A DNA stretch of 64,000 bases from Marasmius tenuissimus (taxonomy: Eukaryota > Basidiomycota > Agaricomycetes > Agaricales > Marasmiaceae). The notes below the pieces were generated by a model. That model made no database searches, was not told the origin of the DNA, and was given only the letters and a program-made list of their open reading frames with translations. Positions 22,760-34,526 of this stretch are shown here, one piece after another. Position 1 is the first letter of the stretch. Every line of letters begins with the position of its first letter. The stretch is taken from NCBI GenBank assembly GCA_029532415.1, contig JAQOTA010000046.1:1116001-1180000 (forward strand). Reading direction: 5' to 3'. The translations under genes were made by a program, and so were the position numbers.

Positions 22760-25700
22760 ATGTTTTCTCGCTCCTCTAGCCTCACCCCTCTTGAAGAAAT
22801 CTCCGACGAAGCCGATGAAGAGGGGTGCAGCGATTGTCAGACAAGTTCAGACGAGCTACCACCCACACCGTCGCGTTTACCTCGAAATCTGGTAGCTTCA
22901 GCTTCATCATTTGAGTCCGAGCTCCGCGCAATTCTCCCAACAAGACCACCTCCCTTTCAATCATCAGTGTCATGTTCCAATATGGAATCTCTTTCCACCG
23001 CGCCAGTGGTGCCGTCCAGTGATCCAGGGGTTGAATATTCCTCACCCAAAGTTGGTGACCGGGCAGCCAGGGCACGAAAAGGCAGGGAGAAAGGATGGAA
23101 AAAGCGCTCGGCCAAGTTGGCTGCACAGAGAGCCGATCGAGCTGTCTCAGAAGAAGAGACTCATCGGAGGAATCTCATTTCGACACTCGACTTTTTGCAC
23201 CAGCGCCAATTAGGCTTCGGAGACCTCTTCGATTTCATTTTCGATCCCAACATGCATCAAGGAAATGTACGCTACCATGAGTTCCATAGAAAAGAAGGTC
23301 GGGTCACCAAGGCTTTAACTCGATGGATGTCGAATGAAACCGCCTGGACAGAGCTTCATCAGTGGGCCGTTCGATACGTTGAGGAGATTGTGCGGAAGGA
23401 GGCCAAAACCATCACCAAAGAATCCCATCTCCGTGTACCCCTTACGCCCAAAAGCCTCACAAACTTCAGTTTCTTGGGCCTTCGAGGGAAGCTCGAGGAG
23501 TGGGCACCAACTATGATGGGAGTGCTTACTGCGTTTTCAACGTCTGCACGCCAGGTACGGAAGGGTCTGTCTGCTCAAAGAAGCACTCAGAAAAGCTTAG
23601 TGAGTGGTGCATCTACCAGCTGGGTCTTTGTTGAACATGATGGATATCATGTGATACACTGTTGATGTGTTCTTTACGCGTCACACTATTTATAGAGCTA
23701 CGCCTCTAGAACACTTGCGTCCTCATGCAAGTACTACGTCTCTGTCTACGTATCTTACTACGTACATCTAGTTTCATCATATATGACACTATAGACAGTC
23801 GCTATCCAATAGCATAAGTAGAGCCTCCAATACATGAGGCAAACACGACTATGCTCACCAAGCATACTACCATTCAAGGTAGAAGTACTTACACAGTACT
23901 AATGTCTTTTACGCCTTTAGGGCCAAATACCTACTTCTAGTAGTAGTTTCAGTTAGTGTAATACTCATTACATGTACCAGAAACTTATGTATAAAAGACT
24001 GGACAAAAGGCCTTAAGCCTTAGGATAATCTACTTGATTATCACCTCTTCTCAAGCATCTCAAGACTACAAGAACACTCTGTGTATTACCCATGTGAGGT
24101 TTACTTCGTTATACCCACTGTGCACTTTAACTATGCTGGCTCATCAGTCTTTGGTATGATGGCTGACCAATTGGGTTCCATTGTGTTTAGGTCCAAGTTA
24201 TCGCTGCCACCAGTTGCCTGGGCAAGTACAGTCGCCTGAACACCCTCACGAAGAATGTCAATTTCTTGTTCCTATATGCAAGGGGTGCTCAACGTCAAAT
24301 CACCGCCGTCCTTTCGCATTTCGGACTATGCGCGAACTATCCTACCCTTGTACAGAAGGGTACTACTCCCTCCTCTGCTCCGACTCATCCAACGCCATTG
24401 GCGGCTCCATCCACATCATCCGCTGCCTTCCTTGATGACCTACCTGTGGCCAGCTCCGAAGATGAATCAGATTCATCATATTGTCCATCGTCATCAGACG
24501 ATTCAGACTCGGAGTATCAGGCAGACGGTGGAGGCCCAAAGAACAGAAAGAATGGGATCTTACCGGCACTGGCAGCACAGTTGCGACAGAGGGTACAGAA
24601 GGTTGTCGCGAAAGGGCTGTTTGGTGGCGTGTTTGACAACGTGAACTTCATGGCAAAAGTGGGCGAACAAATAGTTGGACGTACCGATGCGAGATCTCCT
24701 TCACAATAGTAAGGACCAGCACTCAACTTAATTACGGATCAATCATGCAGATACACAAGAAAACGGGACAACTTACTCGATTTGGCACCTTCTCAATGCC
24801 ACCTTGGAAGCTCTCCCGCTGGAGGAATACAACAAATCCTTTGATTCGGCATCGGAACTGACTACGGACAACATTTTCCTAAGATGAAGAGGAGGATCTG
24901 GCAGATCGGTGTATGATCCACTGCATAGCCCGCGCAATTGTCAGTCAAGGCGGAACAAGCTTCCAACGGTTCCTGCTAGACATGAAGAAGGCCACGCCTG
25001 TCTCTGAACACAAGATACCTGTCCAGCGTACCGAGGTCTACCCCCTTCTTGACGAGTCAACAATCGTTGGGAATGTTGATGTGGACAAAGCAGTTGTTGA
25101 GGAGACTGGGATGAAGAGTACGTCATGGTGGATGAAAGTTGTCCGTATCATTGGAGGAGACCAGCTCTCCCTTGCCAGGATCCGTAGCATATTCAACCTA
25201 CGTGCGGGAAAAGAAGGGGGTTATTCGGGATCGGGATGGGCTATCTGTTTCACAGGGTTGTTTCATGCAAAAATGGCGGATATACAGGGGACTTTACTGG
25301 CCCATTGGGGTAAACCCAATGCGGGCACTCGCAATCCGGGTTGTCTCGCTTTCCACAACACAATACTCCACCGACTACCCATCACTACCACCTCACTCCC
25401 CCCTTTTCGAATTTGTCGTGACCTTGTATTCGTATCCCTCTATGGTCGGCTCTTTCATCTCCTTCTCAAGGTTTCCGGTGCGAAGTCATTGGAGGGATAT
25501 GCTAAAACGGCAACATGGGATCAAATATTGAAGCATTCGGAGAAGATTTACACAACCTACCTCGACATCCAGACTGTACACAATCTACACCAATGTCGCG
25601 AGCAACAGAAGGGAGGCCAGGTGACAGAAGGTGATATGGTATACGAGAATGCAATCCTATTTCTCCGCGACGCATTACTCTCGCGTGAATTCTCCGATGC

Positions 25701-26647
25701 TGTAAAGGTCGGAGATTCAGGCAGGGTGTTCCTAGTCTTGAAGCGATGGGCATTTAGTTATCGTGGAAATGGTCAAACGAAGTACACCTACGAGATGCTT
25801 CACCTTCTTCACAATATCACACAGGTTTGGCCCAAACCACTACGGTAAGTCTTTACAGAACCGCTACTTCGTCATCGGACTGATTCGTTTTATTTATCAG
25901 CGATATCGTTCTCAACAATTGGTTACTCAACTTACAAGGAAAGGAGGATAGTTTTGTCGAAGTTGATTTGGTGCAGGAGCATCTGAATTACTGGATCAAG
26001 GTGCGTCTGTCGAATCTTAATAGCCAAGATCAGTAATGCCAACAACCCACGTCTTCTAGAGAATTTATAAGGCCCATGGTAGCAATTCAACTTGGGAGTG
26101 GCTCGCAATGATTTCTCCTTGCATTGGCACCCTTCGAAAACTCGCAACCGACATGGCAAACACAGTTGGAGAGGCAACTCAAGGAACCCGACATGCTGCC
26201 GCTGACCTCTCAAACGATATCAACACACTCATGGAATCCCTCGAGCACCACAAGGTCTATCAAGTTATCAAAGGCCGTGTTCTTGACAACGACAACCCTC
26301 CAGTCAAGGATGTCATTTCTGAGGGCATCACGCAACTTCCAGGCCCCTTGCGGGAGTATAATTCGGCATTTAAATCTCTCCAGGCTCGGCGGCGACAAGA
26401 ACCTACAGTGGGCGGCTTGGACCCAGGCATCAGTACTGGCGGACACGACGAATCGAGAGGTCTGGTGGATGAATCCGACGAGCAGCAGACACAGGATGGT
26501 GTTGAGGCTGAAGAGCTCGACGAAAGCATTGCCGTTGGCGATGTGTTTCAGGGAGAAATGGCCGAAGTATTCGACAGAGAGGATCCAATACTCTCTTTAC
26601 TGACAGAAGAAGATGTTGCGTTGGATATGGATGTATTCGAGGACTAG
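22760..26647 (+). CDS. DUF6589-family protein, frameshifted, with a solo LTR in an intron
   Basis: Exon 1 runs from MFSRSSSLTPLEE (22760) to 23599. An intron 23600-24190 (GTGAGT..TTTAG) holds a solo LTR; exon 2 begins VQVIAATSCLGKYSRL and contains FLYARGAQRQ and FDNVNFMAKVGEQIVG. After another intron comes QENGTTYSIWHLLNATLE, then a frame change near 24880 (TDNIFL followed by DEEEDLADRCMIHCIA in another frame) with no intron possible, so the gene is probably dead. The core motif GGDQLSLARIRSIFNLRAG...GLFHAKMADIQG (near 25150-25290) and HNITQVW, RDIVLNNWL, FVEVDLVQEHLNYWIK are typical of DUF6589, a family abundant in mushrooms with no proven function. The C-terminal 90 residues are acidic. I infer a role in mobility from its place in the element. 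A nuclease fold around the conserved GDQ is speculation. Confidence 0.7.
23624..24151. mobile_element. Solo LTR (518 bp), target duplication GTCTT
   Basis: LTR 23629-24146 starts TGTTGAACATG and ends CTCATCA, with GTCTT at 23624-23628 and 24147-24151. A TATA-like TATAAAAGAC near 23990-24000 fits an LTR promoter. Removing the LTR and one GTCTT leaves a normal 68-nt intron. The style resembles fungal Copia LTRs, but the superfamily is inferred. Confidence 0.85.
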
Positions 26648-26724
26648 ATAATGACATGTTCTGGGAGTACCTATGTCTGGCGTAAAATTCATAGTGGGGA
26701 TGTCGCAGCGAAACAAAATATTTC

Positions 26725-26776
26725 TAAGTCCGTCGTCACAAATGCGTGACACGGTAAAAAGTGAACCGTGCATACC
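26725..26776 (-). repeat. Right terminal inverted repeat of the helicase element
   Basis: AAGTCCGTCGTCACAAATG and AAAAAGTGAACCGTGC are the inverse of the left repeat blocks. Confidence 0.8.
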
Positions 26777-26820
26777 AGCCGTTCTTTCAAACGAGCGCGG
26801 AGTTTGAAAGAACGGCTGGT
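26774..26820. repeat. Right-end hairpin of the helicase element
   Basis: ACCAGCCGTTCTTTCAAAC (26774-26792) and its exact inverse (26802-26820) form a perfect 19-bp stem with the 9-nt loop GAGCGCGGA. The stem sequence differs from the left hairpin. Confidence 0.85.
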
Positions 26821-27467
26821 CACGAGCCTAGACTTCCATATACTCGATCAATATTCTCTTCCTCTATTGTCCTTGTTTTACGTTCGTCTCAGAACTCAGT
26901 AAATCCCACATTTTGCTGTTCAACTTGATAGACTAACTATTGACGTGTGCTTTCTGAGATCGGAGTCATGAAAAGGTCTAGTAATCGGACTACGATCATC
27001 AGCAGATGTATGTGGTATTGCCGATGTTCCCATCTGCATCTATACAGTAGTGAAGGGGAGTAACATTATTCCTGCAGCATGCGCTTTGACCTCACTTGCT
27101 TTATTCTCACAGTTGAGGTGTTTTTCATCATTGATCGCGCGAAAAACGATGCCTCATCTGAATTGTCTCTATCTGAGAGTACTCGATAGAGAGCCCATAA
27201 CATCAAGTGGTGGTAATGGTCGGACCGAGTGGTAAAAATGCTCAATCGTAACCGCAAAGAAAGTATTGCTTATACAACCGTACGACGCCACCCCTCTTCA
27301 CCCAATCTGGCCCTTAATGATAACGCAGGAAGTGCGCTGACCCAACTTCTGTGTGCAGCGTGCGCTTTTCTAGGGCTAAAACCGTTAGCAAGATACTTGA
27401 TCAGGTCGACGAGAGCAGTCCTCGGGGTCGTAATTCATCCAGTCCTTTCGACGATCGGTTGCGCAAA
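26821..27467. other. Upstream part of duplicated locus B
   Basis: Sequence near 26950-27050 (for example GTTCCCATCTGCATCTAT) resembles that near 16480-16500 upstream of locus A. No gene is supported. Confidence 0.5.
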
Positions 27468-27582
27468 AGCATTGGGCATTGAAACTCCTCTATCGTCTAC
27501 AGTTCAACGGATAAAGGACCACTTTTTTATGGATACGGGAGCATGGGGATCCAAAGCAATCTGGTTCCCAGAGATCACCTAA
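27468..27582 (+). pseudogene. Ectodomain relic of the membrane-protein family (B0)
   Basis: The frame ALGIETPLSSTVQ and the DNA ATGGATACGGGAGCATGGGG correspond to ALRIEPPL and TFTWIREPGDP in the intact paralogues, shifted in frame. Only this exon piece remains. Confidence 0.6.
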
Positions 27583-27894
27583 GCTTTATTAGCTCAAGCA
27601 GCAGCCGAAGGCTACAGTATCAGACGTACCCATAGTTAAGCACTGGTCTAAGGTAATGCTGTGAGATGGGACATTTTGAATTTCGAGACCCATCGTTATA
27701 TGGGTTCACGTTGTGTCTCAACGACTACTATTTTTATCCTCACCATTCCCTCATCAGATTTGAGTCTCGCTCCTGACAATGCGCAGAAGAACATCGTACG
27801 TACCCCAGGTATTTTATGAGACTAGATTTGACTCGCTAGACTGGCTAGGACCACGTTATCTCTCATTGTTTCCTCGGAAATTCTCTCTCTCTCT

Positions 27895-29620
27895 TTGAGT
27901 TCTGGTTCAACAGCTGCCTTTCAAATCAAGTCATCTCCACCATCCGCCAACATAGCTCAGCGTCCTGGCGTTGTTAGATGGATACGAGGGCCCGGAGATC
28001 GAGAGCGGTTTGGCTTCCAAAAACCACCTACCGGAAGGGGCCCTCCCTCTGACATTTTGACTGTTCATCGAGACAACAGTAATAAAGCTAGCTTTGCATC
28101 GAAATTCTATCTGCAACTGTGAGCCTATCATCAGTAGACCGCTCATCACATGCGGACTGACGAATGATCCGGTTCTGACTCCGCCGCGGCGGTCAGACTT
28201 GATTCGTGAGTCTGTTCAAAGGAAGTCTGTTTCACTTCGCAGAGCTTATCATCTTCTTCCTCCAGGAGGAGTCCTGCCATAACATTTACTGGACGCAACC
28301 CTGTTGTCGTTCAAAACACTCAGATCATGAACAACGGGCCAGAAATAGAGTGATCATCCAAACAACTGCTACATAAAATTCTTCTCTGATGCGCGGTGAA
28401 TAGGTCAGCGACAGCGACCAGTGCGGAGACGAGTCCAACTTCCGAAGCTAATACAATACCTACTCCACCCTTTTTTTCTTCGTGAGCGATCATAGCTATT
28501 TGTTGTCGAGTTCTATATCTTACGAACTCTCAACCCTGTCGACTGATAGCTCAGCAGGCATCACAGATTCGAGTTCGGTTCTTGGTACTGTAGTACCGCC
28601 AGCCACTACTCTGTGAGTGATCATAAATCTTCAATGCCGGTGCCTTTTCTCTGATAGTAATATCAGCGTCCCGACTGCTAACCCCCAAGCGCATATACCC
28701 ATGGTCGTCGGAGGCACCATTGGCGGGGTCTTAGGGCTGGTCCTCCTCATCCTCATTATCGTGGTGCTTCGCCGGCGTGGACTTCAAGTGGGTTTCACCC
28801 ACACGTCCAACTTTCTCGGATTCCGCCGACATCAACAGAAATTGGGCATCACAGTTCTACCCGTTCCTGCCCCGCACGTACCGAAGCCTTTGAGTTCCAA
28901 GGCACAACGAAACTGACCAGTGAGCAGAGGAGCTAATCAACCGACCGAGACATCTGACCTGGGCCACTCGTTGTCTTCCCTGGTACAAGAGCAAAAGTTA
29001 CTGATTTTCGAGACTCGAGTCCAGTTCACCACCACCATCCCGGAATCATAGTGAGTACAACGAGCGCTCACAAGGGTTTCCACTCCTTCTTCAGGCTGAC
29101 AGTGATAGCTGGAGTGATTTGGAATCAATGGAGCGAGCGTTTCAGGGACTTCGCAGTCAGTTTGGTGCCATGGCGCACATCAGGAAGACGGGTAATTTTC
29201 CGGCAGCCGGTTCCGGCCTTTTTCGACCCTTAAGCCATATTTGCAGGATGAACGGCTGGACAGCTGCAAAATGTGACCCAAATATCTCGCTCAGAGGACA
29301 TGATTTCATTGATATGAGGGAATCAATACTATCAGCAATGTTGATCTGACACAAGGATCACAGTGAGCTCAAATTATCCTAGGGGAGGCCAGCTGTATGG
29401 TCGGGTCTTTACAAGGGAAATCCAGCCTGCGGAAAAACCGACATAGCCGGTCTGGACCCGGCCGTTCAGCCTGTACAGGCCAAGAACGGCCAAGAACGGC
29501 CAAGAACGGTTTTTTGTGATCTTCCCGATGCAGAGGGTAGCTCAGCTGGAGAGTGAGCTGGCGGAGCAAGCGCCACCGATTATACTTCGAGTCCTTTGTA
29601 CCTTTCAGCGCACCCAAACT
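27895..29620 (+). pseudogene. Membrane-protein family, locus B, degraded and split by a MITE
   Basis: An ectodomain exon (VVRWIRGPGDRERFGFQK, near 27970) and a later membrane exon (PMVVGGTIGGVLGLVLLILI near 28700, then RRRGLQVGF) are recognisable. The cytosolic part stops early at TGA 28914-28916, and the coiled-coil exon (ERAFQGLRSQFGAMA near 29130) is interrupted at 29177 by a 353-bp MITE; the interrupted sequence resumes at 29530 with RVAQLESELAEQAPP. No start codon can be found. It is therefore a pseudogene of the same family as loci A, D and E. Confidence 0.7.
29177..29529. mobile_element. MITE-like element, copy B (353 bp), inserted in the coiled-coil exon of locus B
   Basis: It begins ACATCAGGAAGA and ends TCTTCCCGAT, the inverse with one change, and shares interior blocks with copy A at 18598-18939. 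Near 29480-29515 the unit GGCCAAGAAC is repeated in tandem three times. Flanking sequence ATGGCGC | GCAGAGG rejoins as the family motif, which proves an insertion; the target duplication is only 2-3 bp here. Confidence 0.65.
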
Positions 29621-29639
29621 AGGCCGTCCTATGGACGGC

Positions 29640-30721
29640 GAGTAAAGAATCTGGAGTCGGCTCTTGGCATATAAATTCGAAGACGATGATAGTGGTTATC
29701 TTGACGAGATTTCTGTTAAGTGACTCGAAGGTTGAGGCTGATGATACTTAAGTGTAAATTGAGTCATTCGTTACATTGGCGATACACTCACAAGCCCGGT
29801 AGAATGATTCTGAATGATTATTATCTCCAATCCCAAGTGGACAATGAAAGTCCTTTCGATATGAGGGGCGCCTTTGGACAAAAATAATTGTGCTCGCATA
29901 AGCTCGCGACCAACGCACACGCCAGCGTCGACTTGACAGTTCTCACATTCGCAACTGACAGCTGTCACTTCGCTTTCCCCCACGGTACCTGTCAACTCGT
30001 CCTCACCCACCTGTCACTTCGCGTTCGACATTTTGGTTAGGTCAGCGACATAGAAATTCTCTCGGACATCCTTGGTTATGCACCGTGTGCAGTGACATAG
30101 ACCGCGAGTTACTGATCTGAGATTTTCCGAGTTGGTAGAATTGTTCAATCTTCAGCACAGACGCGTACAGGCATCAAGAAGTTTATTTGCTCGGTGTGAC
30201 GACAATACCAAGCTCTATCTAGGGATCATCGTACAACATCTACTTATTTTACGAGTAACGAGCGTATCATACTGGCGGTGGCAGAGGATTGTTGGCAACG
30301 GGGTGCTGGTGGTACAATTACAGCGTGGATGCATGGAGGCTACAAAAAATTACATGAGGAGGATGAGCAGGAGCAGCGGGGGTATTAAGAGAGCATAATG
30401 TTGGTATGTGATATGGAAGGCAGTACAATGCGGCGACAGACGAGAACTTTGGAATAGTGTACAGCGGGAAGGAGTGAGCACCGGAAATAAAGCATGCAGT
30501 ATATGACGTCGGTGCGGATTCATGGGAAGCGAGTAAACGAACGAAGTGCGATATTGTACAGGAGAACAGACGTTGGATACAGGAAAGCAGGTCATGAAAG
30601 CAGAGCGCAGAATAGAGTTCCAGGAGAGTGAAGGCAAACACTGAGCGATGGGGGAGCTGACGGAAAGAATACAGGCAAGTATCGTAACAACAGAGCGTGA
30701 TGAGCAGAGCAAACGAATGAA
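29640..30721. other. Spacer between locus B and the integrase/HECT module
   Basis: No gene recognised. The left end of the mobile module is presumably in here but I cannot find its terminal repeat. Confidence 0.45.
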
Positions 30722-33700
30722 TTAACATTGGTGGTAGTCGGGATCTCCTTCAATGTTGAGGAGGTTTCGATGAAAGAATTGGCAGAAGAAATCGTCCTCA
30801 AGACCATCGCCGGAGGAAGGGATGTCTCGGATACTATTCACGAGTTCATCATTAAGGTAGATGATCATCGTACGCGCGCAATGGCTGATGTTAACTTGGC
30901 CAGGACGAGGAGGAGGAGGCGGAGGGGTACTAGAAGATCGTGTGTTGGGATTTGTGGCACCTTGTGCTCCGGAACCCGTAGACGCTGATGGGTTGGTTGC
31001 CGTAGTTAAGAGAGGCTCAGGATCTGCAGCGCGGGCAAAGACAATCTGAAGACAACATTAGCGACGATGGATATAATCTGGCATGCACGGATAACGTACC
31101 TTGATTGTTCCATCGCGATCTATACGTGGCAGCAGGTCGCTCCCCGTAACCTGTCTCAAGAAAATTGTTGGACGGAACAAAGGGTCGTCTTCTCGAGTTG
31201 CTTGCTCTGCGGGTATGAGCTTGCCAGGCCCCACTAGACACTTTGGATGACCATATCCACGCAAGTATCCCTCCAGTCGCCGCTTGAATGCCGGGACAAA
31301 CAGAGGATCACTGATATGGAACTGACCGTCTGGATAAGCGACAAGGTCAATGACTTGCTGTGCAGTGGACAGGGTCTGAGTGGTGAGGGCAGATAGAACT
31401 GGCACGGCATTATCGTCTGTGAAAAGCTGTTGGTGGCGGCGGCTTAGCACAGGTCATGGTAAGGTTGGCGATATGCTTACCTCGGAAAGTCTCTTCGTTC
31501 CCAATTGCATGTCGAAACCTTTGCGAGCTGCCAAGAGTTCCTCGGAGTCTTCGAAACCCACAGGAGCTGCGTATAGTGCCTTCGCATACAGGGCATCTGT
31601 GAGTGAATTCCACGAACCCAACGAGCTTGTTCCTCTAATTTGTGGTAGCTAGAACGATGCCAAGATATCAGTATTGTTGACAGCAATCGAAGAAGAGACA
31701 AAAGCTCACGGTGTAGGTAAAGTACTGGCTCACAATGCCATGCAATTTACGTCTCCTCTCATCATCCAGAAACGCTGCTCCTTTGTCATCAAATGAGGGC
31801 CAAAGAAGAAGTTCCTCTGCAAGATCAGGATGGAACTCCCAAATGATAGCGAGGTCCTTCATTGTGTCAAAGTCTTGCGTAAAGATACCCAAGAGCATAG
31901 GATCAATCGGAGAAGGGCTGACTTCCATCCAAACAATGTGAAGCGCGGACAGGGATCCTAGTACACTGGCCCATGCGAGTCGGTCGGGATCACTGCTAGA
32001 TCTGAGTGGAAAGGCCCAAGTGACTAGATCATCCCGTGTGGGTGTGAAGAGGTCGTCGCGTGATGTGAACATTGTAATACATGTTCTCAAGACATTCTGA
32101 ATAACGCCTGTCCCGTTCCCTGAATTGCTGCGAAGAGGGGCAGATATTAGTGCTGTTACTGGTGGTGTAAGAGGAACAGGAGACTTACACAACTACAACC
32201 TTCCAACCGCGGAGCAGGTGAGAATAGTCAAACTTGTGGATTAACACACTGCCCACGGTAGAAGGGATCAGTTGGCCTTTATGATGCTTGAAGAGACATA
32301 CAAGAAGAGCGTTTGCTGCCTCTTGAATCGAGCCTGCTGAGATATGCAAGGCCGGCCTGTCAAGGTCTGGTTGCTCGCAGCCTTCGATGTCAGACAGCCA
32401 ATCATGAAGAGGGGATATGGACGAGGGCTGTATACCCAACTCCGTGGACATAGACCTATTCCTGGGACGGATCGCGATGATTTCCAGTGAGGGTGATCGG
32501 CGTCTTACTATGTCCGTGGAAGGAGATGGTAAACGTCGGTTGGTAATGGAGCTTGAATCCGACAAACTGATGGGCAACGCGGACGATGATGTGGAGGATG
32601 GTGAGCTAAGCCTCTGAGATGCTGGTCGAGACCAAGTGTTGCCTGTGGATAAAGGTCGGAAAGAGGGAAACTCGGGGTTCGAATTGAGCAATGAAGGAAC
32701 TGGAGAGCTTGTATGCTGGCTAGCCAATGCAAATCCAGGAGAGCTGGCTCTGCTTGCACGTGGATCAAAAGAAGGGGAAGGTGAGGCGACTCTTTGTCTG
32801 ACACGTCGAACTGTCACGCGAGATTGTCTCCCTCTTCTTCGACCAATGGGCTCCTCAATTGGCTCGTCGTCATCTTCTTCCTCCTCCTCCACCTCTTCGG
32901 CATCTTGCTGAAATCCAGGGCATTCTGACATGCACTCGATGCTCGGCCTTGGTTTCTGGGAGAACTCCGTGTTCATGAAAGCATCAACGAAGCGATAGCT
33001 GTAACAAGGATGGAGGTCGGCACTGGATGGATCGATACGTCCGTACATCAGACCTGTTGGGGCTATCAACCAAGAATGAGAACCAGCAAGTGATTTGAAT
33101 ACGTTGGAATATCTGACCTAACAAGACTACCAGGTTTCGCCCAAATGCAATCCGCATCTTGTTTTCGGCAAAGGCACGGTTGAGGTTATTGAGGGTCCAC
33201 GTCTTTCCATAGTCGGTGGCACCAATTGTCATCATGCCTTCCGTTACTCGACCTGCCCCACAGACAACGAAAGGAGGGTTGGTGGGAGGTTCCGTTGGTA
33301 GCTCGATGCCATCAAAAACAAAGTTGTAGTTGGTACAGTGCTCAACGACAGTATTGTAGATTGCGGGGTAGAGGTTATCTGTAGCGGTATTGGCAACCTC
33401 GACCTCCAATTCCACAAGGTGATGAAGTTCGTCTGCCAGATGCAACTGATTGCGGAATGCAGCTTTGGTAAACTTGGCACGCGGGCGTTCTTTAGCAGAA
33501 GTTGAATCGAAAAGCGGGAATTTTGTCACGCCAACCTAAGCAAGCGTTACTTCCAGTGCTTTCCTGTATATCAAAGAAAATAGACGTACCAGATATGGAA
33601 ACAGTACAATTGCTATCGTCTGCTTGAAAGTTCTGTTGGTGACGGAATACTGAGGCCCTTCAACCGGATGCTCGAGCTTCTTGCCCTTCTTTTCTCTCTT

Positions 33701-34325
33701 CTCTTTGACCTGGTTGGCTGTTTGGGTCACGGAGAATGCATTTCCGGAACTTCCTCGCGGGATGCTAACATTTGACCTTGTTGGCACCGAAGTTGTGGAA
33801 ACGTACGCCGCGCTGAATGCAGAACGAGGTGTGGCCGATATGGAAGAGGAGGATGAGGATGCGGCAGGTTGAGAATTGTGATTATTGGTGGTAGAGAGAG
33901 ATGAAGACGGAGCAGTCCAGGGTAACGAAGCTTGAGTCGAAGACCGGTAGAAGGAGGTGCTAAGTGCAGCTGTCTGAGGAGGAGGCACTGTAGCATTCTC
34001 ATGACCGAGCCACTGTCGAGTGCATCTGAGGCATGGGGTGTCAATGCTAGGTTCTCCGTTCTGCACAAGATCATATGAGGATAACGCGGTCAAAAAACAC
34101 AGCTGGAGAACATACATATCGATACCCGGGACAAATTCCAGGAATGCCTCCTTTTGGCGGCAGTATCACACCATGCATGCTTTCTGTGCATCCACAATGG
34201 CATAGGTCGTCCTAAGGACTATGAGCAAATTTTTCAAACCCGATGGTTGGAAGGACACTCACTGATCTGGGTGTATAATCACCACAAACGTGATTGTCAT
34301 TTCGGCATGGTTTGGGCCTTGACAT
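30722..34325 (-). CDS. HECT-like protein with N-terminal Cys/His cluster, mobile-element associated
   Basis: The start MSRPKPCRNDNHVCGDYTPRS (ATG 34325) and following exons LCHCGCTESMHGV and DTPCLRCTRQWLGH form a Cys/His-rich, probably zinc-binding N terminus. A long Ser/Thr/Pro region with an acidic run (EEVEEEEEDDDEP, near 32880) follows. The C-terminal third reads like the end of a HECT ubiquitin ligase: FKRRLEGYLRGYGHP, TIFLRQVTGSDLLPRID, then HCARTMIIYLNDELVNSI, which align in order with the FVTGSSRLP and the H-T-C catalytic loop followed by a hydrophobic strand. A poly-Pro linker (PPPPPPRPGQ) separates them. The last codon is TAA at 30724-30722. About eight introns of 50-70 nt. It lies just downstream of the integrase on the same strand, 201 bp apart. 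Ubiquitin ligase activity is inferred; a single Cys follows the His (HC) where HECT has HTC. Confidence 0.65.
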
Positions 34326-34526
34326 GGTGATGAATAAATATTAAGGATAAAAGAAAAGAGAGCGAACGAAAGAATGGTGGAAGTGAAGAAAAAAGGAATG
34401 GGACGTTATTGATGCAGCACGTTTTTTCTTCTACCCAAAGTTCTCACGGCTGACAGTCAATCAGTATGATATTGATTAAATCTCTAGCATTTCCATACAA
34501 GTAAATAAAGTGTTATGCCAAAGTAG

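Larger units (their letters stand above)
19458..26820. mobile_element. DNA element of about 7.4 kb carrying RecQ-like helicase and DUF6589 genes
   Basis: Both ends share an inverted repeat of about 55 bp: left 19544-19596 (GGTAGGCACGGTTCACTTTTT ... CATTTGTGACGACGGACTTAG, each under 22 nt) and right 26725-26776 in inverse orientation with the same blocks. Outside each shared repeat is a hairpin specific to that end. The two genes inside are divergent. The left boundary is taken as the outer hairpin arm at 19458 and the right as 26820; the true cut sites and target duplication are not resolved. Neither gene product is a standard transposase, so the class is unassigned. Confidence 0.7.

Noticed and set aside
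28094..28282. Open frame MHRNSICNCEPI
   Set aside because: Lies across intron remnants of locus B and has no counterpart in the intact paralogues.
31668..32192. Independent small genes inside the HECT-like locus
   Set aside because: They join in order as exons of a single minus-strand gene.
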